From: Aquificota bacterium
Lineage (GTDB): Bacteria; Aquificota; Aquificia; Aquificales; Aquificaceae
Length of the DNA: 64,000 nucleotides
Direction: 5' to 3'
Assembly (NCBI GenBank): GCA_013153495.1
Contig: JAADEH010000008.1
Span: 1-64,000, forward strand
Positions 41,387-50,300 of this stretch are shown here, piece by piece; the stretch's first letter is position 1; every line of letters begins with the position of its first letter. Under the pieces are notes generated by a model, which worked only from the letters and a program-made list of their open reading frames with translations, ran no database searches and was not told the origin of the DNA. The position numbers were made by a program, and so were the translations under genes.

Positions 41387-42337
41387 ATGAAACCCTTTTT
41401 CCTTAAGCTCTCCGAAAAGAGGTGTCCTATAAAAGTAGAAACTCTCGAAAGTGTTCCAGAAGGAACTGCCCTCATAGTGGGAAACTTTGACGGAATTCAC
41501 ATAGGACACAAGTATCTTATAAGAAAGCTGAAGAAAAAAGCAAAGGAGAAAAACTTAAAAACAATGGTTGTTACCTTCTGTCCGCACCCTCTAAAAGTTC
41601 TTGCCCCCAAGCTCTTTCCCTGCGAACTTTCCACTGCGGAGGAAAAGATAGAGCTTTTAGAGCAGGAAGATATAGACTACCTCTGCTTCATAAGATTTGA
41701 TAGAGATTTTTCCCGAATGGGAGCTAAGGAGTTTTTAGAGGAGGTTTTATACCGAAGACTTAAGTGCAAATATCTTTTAGTAGGATACGACTGGCGTTTT
41801 GGATACAAGAGAGAAGGTGAAATAGAGCTTGCGAGGGAAGTAGGAGAAAAACTCGGCTTTGAGGTGGAGCTTGCAACCCCCTTTAGGAAGAACGGACACA
41901 TAGTTAGCTCCACACTCGTGAGGAGACTTCTTTCGGAGGGAAGGCTGGAAGAGGCTGAGGAGTTTATCGGAAGGAGATATTGGATAAAGAGGAAGGTCGT
42001 CAGAGGGGACGGGAGAGGTTCCAAGCTCGGCTTTCCCACCGCTAATCTCAAGGACACGGAGAACCTGTGTTTAAAGGAAGGTGTCTATGCGGTTAGAGTG
42101 AACGATAAATTGCCTGCGGTGGCAAACTACGGATATAGACCCACCTTTGAAGGTAGAAAAAAGGTCTTGGAAGTTCACATACCCGACTTTTCCCAAAACC
42201 TGAGAGGAGAGACCATAAAGGTTGAGTTTGTGAAATTCCTCAGAGAGGAGAGAAAGTTCTCAAGCGTTGAGGAACTGAAAAAACAGATAGAGAGGGACAT
42301 TCAGTCCGCACTTGCGGTAGCCTCTTCCTTGGGATAG
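41387..42337 (+). CDS. ribF: Bifunctional riboflavin kinase / FAD synthetase
   Basis: 316 aa. The nucleotidyltransferase domain has NFDGIHIGHKYL (the H/TIGH-like motif) and VGYDWRFGYKREG; the kinase domain has GRGSKLGFPTANL and KEGVYAVRV. It turns riboflavin to FMN and FAD, feeding the many flavoproteins here (GlcD, ThiO, flavin reductase). Its end overlaps a convergent gene by 37 nt. Confidence 0.95.
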   Translation: MKPFFLKLSEKRCPIKVETLESVPEGTALIVGNFDGIHIGHKYLIRKLKKKAKEKNLKTMVVTFCPHPLKVLAPKLFPCELSTAEEKIELLEQEDIDYLCFIRFDRDFSRMGAKEFLEEVLYRRLKCKYLLVGYDWRFGYKREGEIELAREVGEKLGFEVELATPFRKNGHIVSSTLVRRLLSEGRLEEAEEFIGRRYWIKRKVVRGDGRGSKLGFPTANLKDTENLCLKEGVYAVRVNDKLPAVANYGYRPTFEGRKKVLEVHIPDFSQNLRGETIKVEFVKFLREERKFSSVEELKKQIERDIQSALAVASSLG

Positions 42338-42606
42338 ACCACCTTAACCTCACCGTTTTTTAAAAGGACGAAGCTCTTTTCTAATCTGTCCCTTATACCC
42401 TTCTTGTTAGCAAGGAAGTTCTCCAGTCCCTTTGGCTCGTTGTGGGATTTGAGGAGATGCTCCCTTACCTCTCCGTTGTCGAAGTGAATTTTGACCTTTA
42501 AACAGTAGAACTTTGCATCTTCCGCCCTGTGGCACCTCTCTATCTCACCCACAACCTCTATCTTAACGCTCCTTGCAACTATATCCTCTTCCCTAACAAC
42601 AGCCAT
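42301..42606 (-). CDS. Unknown 101-aa protein
   Basis: Soluble alpha/beta protein, MAVVREEDIVARSVKIEVV.. with a Cys pair (ERCHRAEDAKFYC). No family recognised. Amino-acid use is like the host genes, and TATAAT lies 9 nt before the ATG (42616-42621), a pattern shared with other genes here. The 37-nt convergent overlap with ribF is unusual but both frames look real. Confidence 0.55.
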   Translation of the reverse strand: MAVVREEDIVARSVKIEVVGEIERCHRAEDAKFYCLKVKIHFDNGEVREHLLKSHNEPKGLENFLANKKGIRDRLEKSFVLLKNGEVKVVYPKEEATASAD

Positions 42607-42615
42607 AGCGCATTT

Positions 42616-42623
42616 ATTATATT
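42616..42623. promoter_or_regulatory. Overlapping divergent -10 hexamers
   Basis: TATAAT leftward (42616-42621), 9 nt before the 101-aa gene. TATATT rightward (42618-42623), 6 nt before the methyltransferase remnant. The two cannot easily be used at once. Confidence 0.35.
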
Positions 42624-42629
42624 ACAGAG

Positions 42630-43080
42630 ATGATAACCGCTGACCACCTTCGGAAGGAAGAAAGAATAAATTTAGGTTCATACTACACCTCACAGGACAT
42701 AGTTCGTATAGTATGGGATTGGATAAGACCCCTGATAGACAGTAAAACCGTAATCTTCGACCCTGCTTGCGGATACGGATACTTAGGAAGGAGACCTTAT
42801 GTTCTATACACTCAGGGATATAAATGCTCTTAAAAGGACAAGATTATTGAATACTTCAAAAAATTGCTTGGGGAGCACTTCAATGAGAATAGTTGAGCTT
42901 AATCCTATCTTAAAAGTTATAAGGGTTGAAATACCCATAACCAAACCAACAGGTAAGATTAGAATAAATGAGAGACGGCAATATACAGATTTCGGAGTCC
43001 CCGTTGCAGCGAGAAATAAACCATTCAGTAAACATATGTATGTAAAATTTCGGCATGCTCTCGCAGGCTCACAAACATGA
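42630..43080 (+). pseudogene. Degenerate DNA adenine methyltransferase remnant
   Basis: The first 50 codons read RINLGSYYTSQDIVRIVWDWI and TVIFDPACGYGYLG, the start of an N6-adenine methyltransferase (the SAM motif DPACGYG). The frame then stops at 42833. Further short pieces follow in other frames: DKIIEYFKKLLGEHFNE at about 42838-42894, and IPITKPTGKIRINERR..YTDFGVPVAARNK to 43080. No frame has room for the catalytic NPPY. The stretch is AT-rich. It looks like the wreck of a restriction-modification gene; no intact endonuclease is nearby. Confidence 0.7.
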
Positions 43081-43123
43081 CACTGTGGAAATACTTAAGT
43101 TGCTTCTGAATAGCTAAATCTCC

Positions 43124-43153
43124 TTGTCTCACCCTCTCGTTAAGGTTTATATT
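43124..43153 (+). promoter_or_regulatory. Promoter of the tusA-queD operon
   Basis: TTGTCT (43124-43129), 18-nt spacer, TATATT (43148-43153). The -10 ends 9 nt before the tusA ATG and no Shine-Dalgarno intervenes. Confidence 0.6.
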
Positions 43154-43162
43154 ATTTATCCC

Positions 43163-43405
43163 ATGCAGGAATTGAAAGTTGACAGGGAGCTGGACATAAG
43201 AGGTGAGGTCTGTCCCTTCACCTTCGTAAAGAGCAAGCTCGTCCTTGAACAGATGAACGAAGGAGAGGTTCTCAGAGTCATAATAGATTACGAACCTTCC
43301 GCAGAAAATGTCCCCAAGAGCATGAGAGAAGAGGGGCAGGAAGTGCTTGCGGTTAACAAGATAGGAGAAAACCTCTGGGAGATACTCGTTAGAAAGAAGA
43401 GATGA
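43163..43405 (+). CDS. tusA: TusA/SirA-family sulfur carrier
   Basis: 80 aa from ATG 43163. An upstream ATG in the same frame would place the start before the promoter hexamers. RELDIRGEVCPFTFVKSKL holds the active Cys C17 in the CPxxF variant common in SirA-like proteins. TusA carries persulfide sulfur for tRNA thiolation, molybdopterin or sulfur oxidation. It overlaps the next gene as ATGA. Confidence 0.9.
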   Translation: MQELKVDRELDIRGEVCPFTFVKSKLVLEQMNEGEVLRVIIDYEPSAENVPKSMREEGQEVLAVNKIGENLWEILVRKKR

Positions 43406-43707
43406 AAGTCCTCATAGTAATAACCAGCGTTCCCTTTGCAAAGGACTACAGCACGATAACGAAGCTCACCCAGAAGCTGACCGCAAAGGGGCACGAAGTT
43501 TCCATATTTCTCTCGGGGAACGGAGCCTACTACCTAATCAGACCCGATGCGTCAACCTTTGCGGATTTGGGAGTAAAAGTGTATTTCTGCGCTCACTCCG
43601 CACACCAGAGGGGTGTTGATAAAATCCCGCCTTGGGCTGAGAGTAGCTCCACCTACAACCTTTCAAAGATGATGGGAGAATTTGACAAAGTTATAGTGTT
43701 TAATTAA
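43402..43707 (+). CDS. DsrE/TusD-like sulfur-relay protein
   Basis: 101 aa with the DsrE fold start KVLIVITSVPFAKDYST and a Cys in VKVYFCAHSAHQRGV at the position of the active Cys of DsrE/TusD. It should accept sulfur from TusA. It starts inside the tusA stop and lies 8 nt before the next gene, the usual tusBCD-like arrangement. Confidence 0.8.
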   Translation: MKVLIVITSVPFAKDYSTITKLTQKLTAKGHEVSIFLSGNGAYYLIRPDASTFADLGVKVYFCAHSAHQRGVDKIPPWAESSSTYNLSKMMGEFDKVIVFN

Positions 43708-43715
43708 AAGTAGCC

Positions 43716-44057
43716 ATGAAAACCGTATTCGTCCTGAAGGGAGACCCCTTCTCGTGGAAGGCACACGAAGCCTTCAGAGTAGCCATAGCGGTGGGTATGA
43801 ACCACGAACTCACCTTCGTCTTCATAAGGGACGGTGTTTACACGCTCACAAAATGGAATCCCGAGGAGTTGGGAGTTGAGAGCTTTGAGAAATTCTACGA
43901 AACCCTCGATTTTGTGAACATAGAACTCGTGGTAGAAGATGCGTCCATGCAGGAAAGAGGTCTTAAAGAGACGGACTTCGTCCGTGAGGTTAAAATTATG
44001 TCCGCTGAGGAGATAAGCGAGATGCTAAGCTCTGCGGAGGCGGTGTTCGTATGGTAA
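43716..44057 (+). CDS. DsrF/TusC-like sulfur-relay protein
   Basis: 113 aa, DsrE/F-like fold: TVFVLKGDPFSWKAHEAFRVA, LTFVFIRDGVYTLTKW, AEAVFVW at the end. It contains no Cys at all, as is common for the structural TusC/DsrF subunit. It overlaps the tusB-like gene by 7 nt. Confidence 0.78.
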   Translation: MKTVFVLKGDPFSWKAHEAFRVAIAVGMNHELTFVFIRDGVYTLTKWNPEELGVESFEKFYETLDFVNIELVVEDASMQERGLKETDFVREVKIMSAEEISEMLSSAEAVFVW

Positions 44058-44290
44058 ATACCCTCTGGCTTGTCAGGAAGCTGGGAGACTTCTCCTCAGA
44101 ACTCCTTTCCGACGACGACATAGTCGTTCTCATACAGGACGGCGTTCTCAGGTGGCCTACTCGGAAAGGTTGGTTTGTCTGCAAGGAGGACGCTCTTGCC
44201 AGAGGTCTGAAGGTTCCCGAGGATATAATGAAGAGCTACGACGATATAGTTGAGCTGATAGAAAAAGCCAAAAGGGTGGTGGTCTGGTGA
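44051..44290 (+). CDS. DsrH/TusB-like sulfur-relay protein
   Basis: 79 aa: TLWLVRKLGDFSSELL, DDIVVLIQDGVL, FVCKEDALARGL and RVVVW, which is the DsrH/TusB pattern with a Cys near the expected place. With the preceding two genes it completes a BCD-like hexamer. Its TGA overlaps the GTG start of queD by 4 nt. Confidence 0.78.
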   Translation: MVNTLWLVRKLGDFSSELLSDDDIVVLIQDGVLRWPTRKGWFVCKEDALARGLKVPEDIMKSYDDIVELIEKAKRVVVW

Positions 44291-44781
44291 AGTGGGAAAT
44301 ATCCAAAACCTTCAGGTTTGAGGCAGGACACAGGGTCTGGAAGCAAAACCTTACCCTCGGAAGGGGAGCGGAGCTTACGAGGGGTGTGGAAGTTCCCCAG
44401 AACAAGTGCGTAAACCTGCACGGACACAGCTATGTATTAGAGGTTACCGTCGGCTCGGATACCCTCAGTGAGCAGGACATGGTGATGGATTTCTACCACA
44501 TAAAGAATGCTTTGAAAGAGCTTATAGACACCATAGACCACAGCTTCATAATAGATGTCAATGACCCCATGTATCCGGAGCTAAAGGAAGTGGCGGAAAA
44601 GTTTGGAGCGCTCAAGATATTCCCCGTTGATTTCTGCCCTACTGCGGAGGCACTCGCTAAGTTCTTCTATGACTTTCTAACCCAGAAGCTCAAGGAAGCC
44701 AGATTGCTCGGAGAAGTTCAGGTAATCAAGGTAGTCCTGTGGGAGACAGCTACCTCAAAGGCTGAGTATAAGGGAGGGTAG
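44287..44781 (+). CDS. queD: 6-carboxy-tetrahydropterin synthase QueD
   Basis: 164 aa, GTG start overlapping the tusB-like stop (GTGA). Zinc ligands in FEAGHRV and the catalytic CVNLHGHSY (CxxxHGH) identify the QueD type; the C-terminal WETATSKAEY has the conserved Glu. It makes 6-carboxy-tetrahydropterin for queuosine in tRNA. The insert between the first His and the Cys (QNLTLGRGAELTRGVEVPQ) is longer than usual. Its place in a tus operon links two wobble-base tRNA modifications. Confidence 0.88.
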   Translation: MKWEISKTFRFEAGHRVWKQNLTLGRGAELTRGVEVPQNKCVNLHGHSYVLEVTVGSDTLSEQDMVMDFYHIKNALKELIDTIDHSFIIDVNDPMYPELKEVAEKFGALKIFPVDFCPTAEALAKFFYDFLTQKLKEARLLGEVQVIKVVLWETATSKAEYKGG

Positions 44782-44782
44782 T

Positions 44783-45904
44783 ATGAAAAAGCTTTATATT
44801 AGAAACTTTGGTTTTATTAAAGAGTCGGAAATAGAAATTGGTGATTTAACTGTATTTGTTGGACCTCAAGCGTCGGGAAAAACCTTGGTTTTGGAACTTA
44901 TAAAATTATTGGTTGATAAAAATATAATAATTGAAAAGCTAAAAAAACATGGATTTCAGTGGAAGTCAACTCAGGAATTCTTGGAACAATTCTTTGGGGG
45001 TGGGCTGGGTAGTGTTTGGAAGGAAACAACATTAATTAAAAAGGATGGGAGGGAAGTTAGATATAACACACTGCATTTAAAGAAAAAATCAAAATATACA
45101 TCCGAGAGGGTGTTTTATATACCAGCACAGAGGGTTTTGATTTATGAAAATGAATGGCCTAAATCTTTTTCTTCATATTATTACTATGTTCCCTACGTTG
45201 TTAGGAACTTTAGCGAGGAAATCAGACTTCTATCAGACAAAATTAGGAGTGAGAGTATTTTTCCAATTAAAGGAAAGCTTCCTGAATATTTAAAGAATAT
45301 TCTTGATAAGACTATATTTAGGGGAACTAAATTAAAAAAGTCAAGTGGCATGAAAAAAAGATTCATATTGGAAGCGGATGAAAAAGAGTTGCCTATAATG
45401 GTATGGTCAGCAGGGCAGAGAGAATTTATACCCTTACTGTTAGGTTTATATAAACTTATGCCGGCTGGTAAAAAGAGCAAGGAGGATAGTATTGATATGG
45501 TGATAATAGAAGAACCCGAAATGGGATTACATCCCGTTGCTTTACAAGGTGTCTTGGTGTTCATATTGGAACTTTTAAAAAGAGGCTATCGCGTAATAAT
45601 GTCAACCCATTCTACGCTCCCCTTAGATTTTATTTGGATGATAAATCAGCTCGTAAACTCCAGGCAAGAAGGTTTATATGAAAAGTTAAAGAGTACTTTT
45701 AATTTTAAAAATATAAATGATGTAAAAACCCTGTGGGATGCAATTATAAATAAAAAATTTAAGGTTTATTTCTTTAAGCCTGAAGATGAAGGTGTGTATA
45801 TCAAGGATATTAGCAAATTAGCTTTGGATTCAGATGAAGAATGGGGGAATCTAACACTGTTTGTATCACAAGTAACAGATATAGTAGCGGAGTTTGCTGA
45901 ATGA
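44783..45904 (+). CDS. AAA (OLD/RecF-like) ATPase, candidate defence component
   Basis: 373 aa. Walker A VGPQASGKT (G27-T34), Walker B MVIIEEPEMGLHP (E243/E244), then YRVIMSTHSTLPLDF as the switch His, the signature of AAA_15/AAA_21 ATPases of the OLD-like type. No nuclease domain is fused. The DNA is AT-rich (13 of 60 bases G or C at 45661-45720) and codon use differs from the preceding queD. It is coupled to the next gene by ATGA. Such ATPase-plus-effector pairs are typical of anti-phage systems. Confidence 0.85.
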   Translation: MKKLYIRNFGFIKESEIEIGDLTVFVGPQASGKTLVLELIKLLVDKNIIIEKLKKHGFQWKSTQEFLEQFFGGGLGSVWKETTLIKKDGREVRYNTLHLKKKSKYTSERVFYIPAQRVLIYENEWPKSFSSYYYYVPYVVRNFSEEIRLLSDKIRSESIFPIKGKLPEYLKNILDKTIFRGTKLKKSSGMKKRFILEADEKELPIMVWSAGQREFIPLLLGLYKLMPAGKKSKEDSIDMVIIEEPEMGLHPVALQGVLVFILELLKRGYRVIMSTHSTLPLDFIWMINQLVNSRQEGLYEKLKSTFNFKNINDVKTLWDAIINKKFKVYFFKPEDEGVYIKDISKLALDSDEEWGNLTLFVSQVTDIVAEFAE

Positions 45905-46374
45905 TTTCCAAAGAAGAAACTAAGGTAGCTTTTCAAAAGAAAACTGAGGAGGCAGGAATAAAAAATTGCTATAGAGAAGGATTGAAAGCTATTAACAAAA
46001 AAGATAGGAAGAAGATTAGAGTTAGTGAAGGTGGAAATATAGACGGAAGTGTGAATCTAGATTCTTGTCTAAAAGAGCAATATCCAACTGACAATAGGTG
46101 GGATTACATAGTTGGATACAAAGGAATAGTATTCTTTATAGAAGTCCATTCTGCTGAAAATATACGTAATATTGACGAAATATATAAAAAACTAACATGG
46201 CTTAAAAATTGGAAGTCCTATACACCCTTTAAGAATGATAATAGATTTATATGGATAGCTTCAGGTAGAGTAAATAGAAAAATTAAAGAAATACCACCGC
46301 ATAGCTTGCATTATAAGAAAATATCTAGTGTGAAAGGTCCGGTGAAGATTATATCCCTTGATAGTTGTATTTAA
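45901..46374 (+). CDS. Putative PD-(D/E)XK-like effector paired with the AAA ATPase
   Basis: 157 aa, AT-rich, Lys/Ile-rich. The only motif is RWDYIVGYKGIVFFIEVHSA: an Asp (D68), a hydrophobic strand, then E81-x-H83, which resembles the D-(E/Q)-x-K/H core of restriction-type nucleases. A preceding GGNIDGSVNLD and following helix with Lys fit that fold. I recognise no named family. It overlaps the ATPase stop (ATGA) and is probably the effector. Its 3' end overlaps the convergent EndoIII-like gene by 26 nt. Confidence 0.6.
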   Translation: MISKEETKVAFQKKTEEAGIKNCYREGLKAINKKDRKKIRVSEGGNIDGSVNLDSCLKEQYPTDNRWDYIVGYKGIVFFIEVHSAENIRNIDEIYKKLTWLKNWKSYTPFKNDNRFIWIASGRVNRKIKEIPPHSLHYKKISSVKGPVKIISLDSCI

Positions 46375-47032
46375 TTTTTTGGGCAAAAATACATATATTC
46401 CGCACAGGGCATCCTTCGCATACGGGGGTCTTTTTGCAAAACCTCTTGGCGTGCTCGTCCAAGAGGGCGTGAAATTCCTTGTAAACTTCCAAGTCTTTGG
46501 GCAGGTTTGCCTCGAACCACTTTCTCAGCTCCTCGTAGCTCCCTTCCATTCCCCAGACTCTACTCACTATCCTCTTTGTGTAGGCATCTATCACAAAGAA
46601 GAGCCTGTTTCCCGCATAGAGAAGCACCGCATCAGCGGTCTCTTTTCCTATTCCTTTTACCTTGAGAAGTTCCTCCCTCGGAATTGTTCTCACCTTATCA
46701 ATCGGGCTTAGGGCTTTGGCAACTTCCTTAAGTCTCCGTGCCTTCTGTCTGTAATACCCGCTGGGTCTTACAAGCTCTTGGAGTTTTTCCAGAGGGGTTT
46801 TTAGAACTCCCTCAAAGGAGAGGAGATTTTCTCTTTTCAGGTTTTCCAAAGCCTTCTCCACATTCTTCCAAGAGGTGTTCTGGGTGAGGATTGCCCCTAT
46901 GACTATCTCCTCTCTGGGGTCTGAACCTGCCTTTCTGTGGTATTCCTCGTCAACGGGCCACCAGTTCTGCTTTCCGTAGCTTTCAAGGAGAGCTTCATAT
47001 ACTTTTAGCAGTTCACTTTTTGAACTTCTCAA
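46349..47032 (-). CDS. Endonuclease III-like HhH-GPD DNA glycosylase
   Basis: 227 aa. ILTQNTSWKNVEKAL, the HhH motif LLKVKGIGKETADAVLLYAG, catalytic Asp in FVIDAYTKRIVSR, and a [4Fe-4S] loop C-x5-C-x2-C-x5-C (FCKKTPVCEGCPVRNIC). The position of the catalytic Lys is not the typical Nth LPGVG(R/K)KTA one, so this is closer to the small EndoIII-like/mismatch glycosylase group (MIG-like). It removes damaged or mismatched bases. Confidence 0.85.
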   Translation of the reverse strand: MRSSKSELLKVYEALLESYGKQNWWPVDEEYHRKAGSDPREEIVIGAILTQNTSWKNVEKALENLKRENLLSFEGVLKTPLEKLQELVRPSGYYRQKARRLKEVAKALSPIDKVRTIPREELLKVKGIGKETADAVLLYAGNRLFFVIDAYTKRIVSRVWGMEGSYEELRKWFEANLPKDLEVYKEFHALLDEHAKRFCKKTPVCEGCPVRNICIFAQKIKYNYQGI

Positions 47033-47339
47033 GCCTGCTCACCTGAACGTCGGAGATAAACACCACCCCCGAGTGCTTGTTGAGGAAGGGTCTGAGACCC
47101 TCAAGGACTACGCTAACCTTCTCCTCGTCCATAACGCTTATGACCATAACCAGGACCTCTTCCTCGTTGAAGAGAAGATGTCCCTCGTGAAAGCCGTGGC
47201 TACCTTTTCCCGACAGGTTGTGGATTATGGTGTATCCGGGCACTCCCGCTCTCTCCAAGAGGTCCGTTACGAACTCGAGGTGCTCACCTTCGATTACTAT
47301 CTCCACCTTCTTCATGGTGTATAGGTTCAGGTTCTTCAT
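47013..47339 (-). CDS. PII-like regulator of the DAB operon
   Basis: 108 aa. KKVEIVIEGEHLEFVTDLLERAGVPGYTII, a loop with SGKGSHGFHEGH, and a C-terminal strand VVFISDVQVSRLEKFKK: a ferredoxin-like PII fold with a short T-loop. It follows dabA with an ATGA overlap and GAGGAGG 7 nt before the ATG. PII-like proteins next to DAB and other bicarbonate transporters are thought to gate inorganic-carbon uptake by nucleotide or bicarbonate sensing. The GlnB uridylylation site is absent. Confidence 0.78.
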   Translation of the reverse strand: MKNLNLYTMKKVEIVIEGEHLEFVTDLLERAGVPGYTIIHNLSGKGSHGFHEGHLLFNEEEVLVMVISVMDEEKVSVVLEGLRPFLNKHSGVVFISDVQVSRLEKFKK

Positions 47340-50300
47340 TGGCTTACCTCCTCATAGGAAGGGGAGACCCACCTCCCCTCTAAATACCTGTAAAACTTTC
47401 TCTCCTCGGGGTCAAAGACTATAAGGTTTATCCAGTGGTTCTGAACAAGCTCCCTAATTTTGCCTATACCGCTTATCACCTTTTTAACTCTCCCCAAGGG
47501 AGCTTCCACGACCGTAATGAGCCTTACGGGGTTGTGGTGGGGGTGTTTTCCCTTCAGGACCGTCTGGGCGGGGAGTCCCGTTCTCAGGTCGCTAAGGTTC
47601 CCGCTCATGACACCTATTCTCCCCACGACGTTGTGATAGACCTTACTACCGCTCCCGTAGTGCTCGTTATCCACAGCGGAAAAGTAGTGTTCCATGTTTA
47701 TCCACTCACCCACAACTAATGGTCCAGACAGGATTATCTCGAGCATATAACCCTTCGGGTCTATTCTCCAGTCGTAGGAATGCAGGAAAGCCTTACCCTC
47801 CAGGTTCAGCCTTCGGGTCAGGTGTCTCCCACCTATGATAAAGGCGTAGTTCCCCGAAAGTCCCCACTCGGGACGGACCTGGGTCCAATCCAAGGAGTTT
47901 TTCCTGACCTCCACGAAGGCTCTTTCGGGGTCTTTGCAGTCGTTTCCGAGTTCCATGCATCTCTCAAGGGCTGTTTTCTTCCCTGCCTCTTTGAGGTCCT
48001 CCATAGCCTTCTGGATAAAGGGCAGGTGGGTGGCGGGTATTTGGTCCAGGTCAAAGAACTCCACCTCGTCGGTGGTGGTGTTGTGCTCGCAGGCTACGAA
48101 TAGGGTGTCCTCAGGTATGTCTATTCCCTTCTCCCTCAGCCTCTCCCTGACCTCTTTTTTATTAGCCATCATGGCAAAGACCTTTGCGTTTACCGCTCCA
48201 TGGTCTCCCCCGCAGGCTCCGCAGTCGAGGGCGGACTCGTAGGGGTTGTTCTCTGACCTGCTCCCGTGTCCTATCACTAAAACGAGCTTGCCGAAGTTTT
48301 TGGTTAAACCTATGGAGTGGAGCGCTCTCTCGACGAAGAATACCTGCTCCTCCAAGGTAAAGCCTATCTTGGCGAGCTTCTCTATCTGTATTCGGGTGTA
48401 TCCCCTCTCTATCCTGTAATCCCTACGCAGAGTCTCTATGAAGTTTTCAAGCTCTTGAGTGCTAAGGTTCATCTCCCTTGCCACACCTTCAAGGTTTCTT
48501 TCCTCCTCGAGGGCGAGCTTTCTGAGAGCCTCTAAAATTCTTTCGGGAACCTCTTCTTTACCGAGATGGTTTTTAACAGCTCTTGATATTATCTCCCTCT
48601 GGAGAATGCCTATGACCTCAAGGACGTATTCCTTCGTAGGTTTGTCTATCATCAGCTTGGAAGGGGGTTTGTGGTTGGCGAGCCTGTGCCTGAAGGCTCC
48701 GTATCCGAGGGGGAAGAAGGTCTTACCTATCATGTCAAATCCGAAGAGAAGTCCGATAGCCTCAACGGTTATGTATGGTGTAAAGACGTTGTATTTCAGG
48801 TCGTGAATAATTTCCTTAACTACCTCGTAGAGGTTTTCTTTCTCCTCCTTCAAATCCTTGTGTAGCTCTAAGACTACATTCTTAGGTTTTATGAGAACGG
48901 GGCACAGGTGTGTCTCGTGTCCCTTTCCGAGTTCTATAAAGCTTATGGGAACTCCGAAGAAGCCTGCTATCCCGTAGGTCTCGTATCTACCGAGGTTTTC
49001 CAAGTTTCTTCTGAACCTCTCGGAACGAACGTCTATGCAGAAGAGTGCCTGAGCGAACGGTCTATCCTCGGTATCGGGAGTTTCCGCTTCTATACCCGCA
49101 ACGAGCCTTTCTATTAGGGTATCTTCGTGGGCTTTGAGCCATATGTAGCCTTCCTCCTCTTCAAAGTCCCTCAGAAGTTTCCCAAGCTCTAAAAGCTCAG
49201 CTTTGTCCATACTCAGAAGTTTTTCCTCCTCAAGTCCTGCCTCCTTCCAGAGCTGGGTTATAAAGGATGCTGTGCTGAGAGCCTCAGCTTTTTTCTTCTC
49301 CTCAAAGTATCTGCGGGATATAGAATTGAGCCTATCCAGCTCTATCGACTCGTAAACTTCCTGCGCCAGATGGGGCGGAACCTTTCCCGAGAAGTAATCC
49401 TTCCTTATAAGGACCCCTTCGGGGTTTTTTTCTATGAACTCTCTTATTGAGGAAAGCTCAGGAGTAAAGGGCAGGTTCTTCTCCTCTTCCCTGAGAAGGG
49501 ACAGGGCAAGCAGAAGTCTTATGGCAAGGTAATCCACTAAGTCCGCAGGGTGTTTTATCTGCCAGTAATAGTCCTTAGTGTTGGAGCGCCACCTTATAAA
49601 ACCTGTCCAGCCGTGGAGCTTGGAAAGTTCCGTCGTTACATACTCGTCCCAGAGGTCCTCGGGTATTCCCATGGCTCCAAGGGCGAAGGCAACAGCCTCC
49701 TCGGGTTCCTCGCAGGACTCTAAGACATTTTCAAGACCGCAACAACCTTTGAGTTTGAGCCTCCTGCTTCTCTTGGCGACCTCCCTCCAGGCTTTATAAA
49801 AACCCCTTTCCCTGAAGGGCATTCCCCAGACCGCCTGACCCTCGTCCAAGAACTCCGCACAGTTCCTTGCCATAAGCTCGTTTAGTGTCTCACCTATTCG
49901 GGTGCCGAAGGTCTGGTCTATAAAATCGTATAGGGTCATCTCCCTCCCGAGCTTCTGGGAGAGCTTCTTTACTTCCTCCGCAGGGTCTATTTCCTCCTCG
50001 AGGTGCTTTGCAATTTCCTTTGCTGTAGGGCATTTGCAGTTCAGGTAGAGGTTTAGGGAAGGTTTTAAGTCCGCTTCCATCATTAGGGTGCTCAGGAGTC
50101 TCTCGTATTGTTCTCTTTCAAAGTTTCTCTCCTTCAAAAACTCTCTCAGGTGCTTTATGAGTAGCTCCTTCTTTATATCCCCTCTTTCTAAAAACCTTCT
50201 GTATGCCTCCCTGCTCAGATACCCCCTTGCGTGGAAGAGCCTGCTTCCGAGTTTGACAGCCTCTTTGAAGGGAAGTCTTTCAAGACCGTATAGGGGGTTG

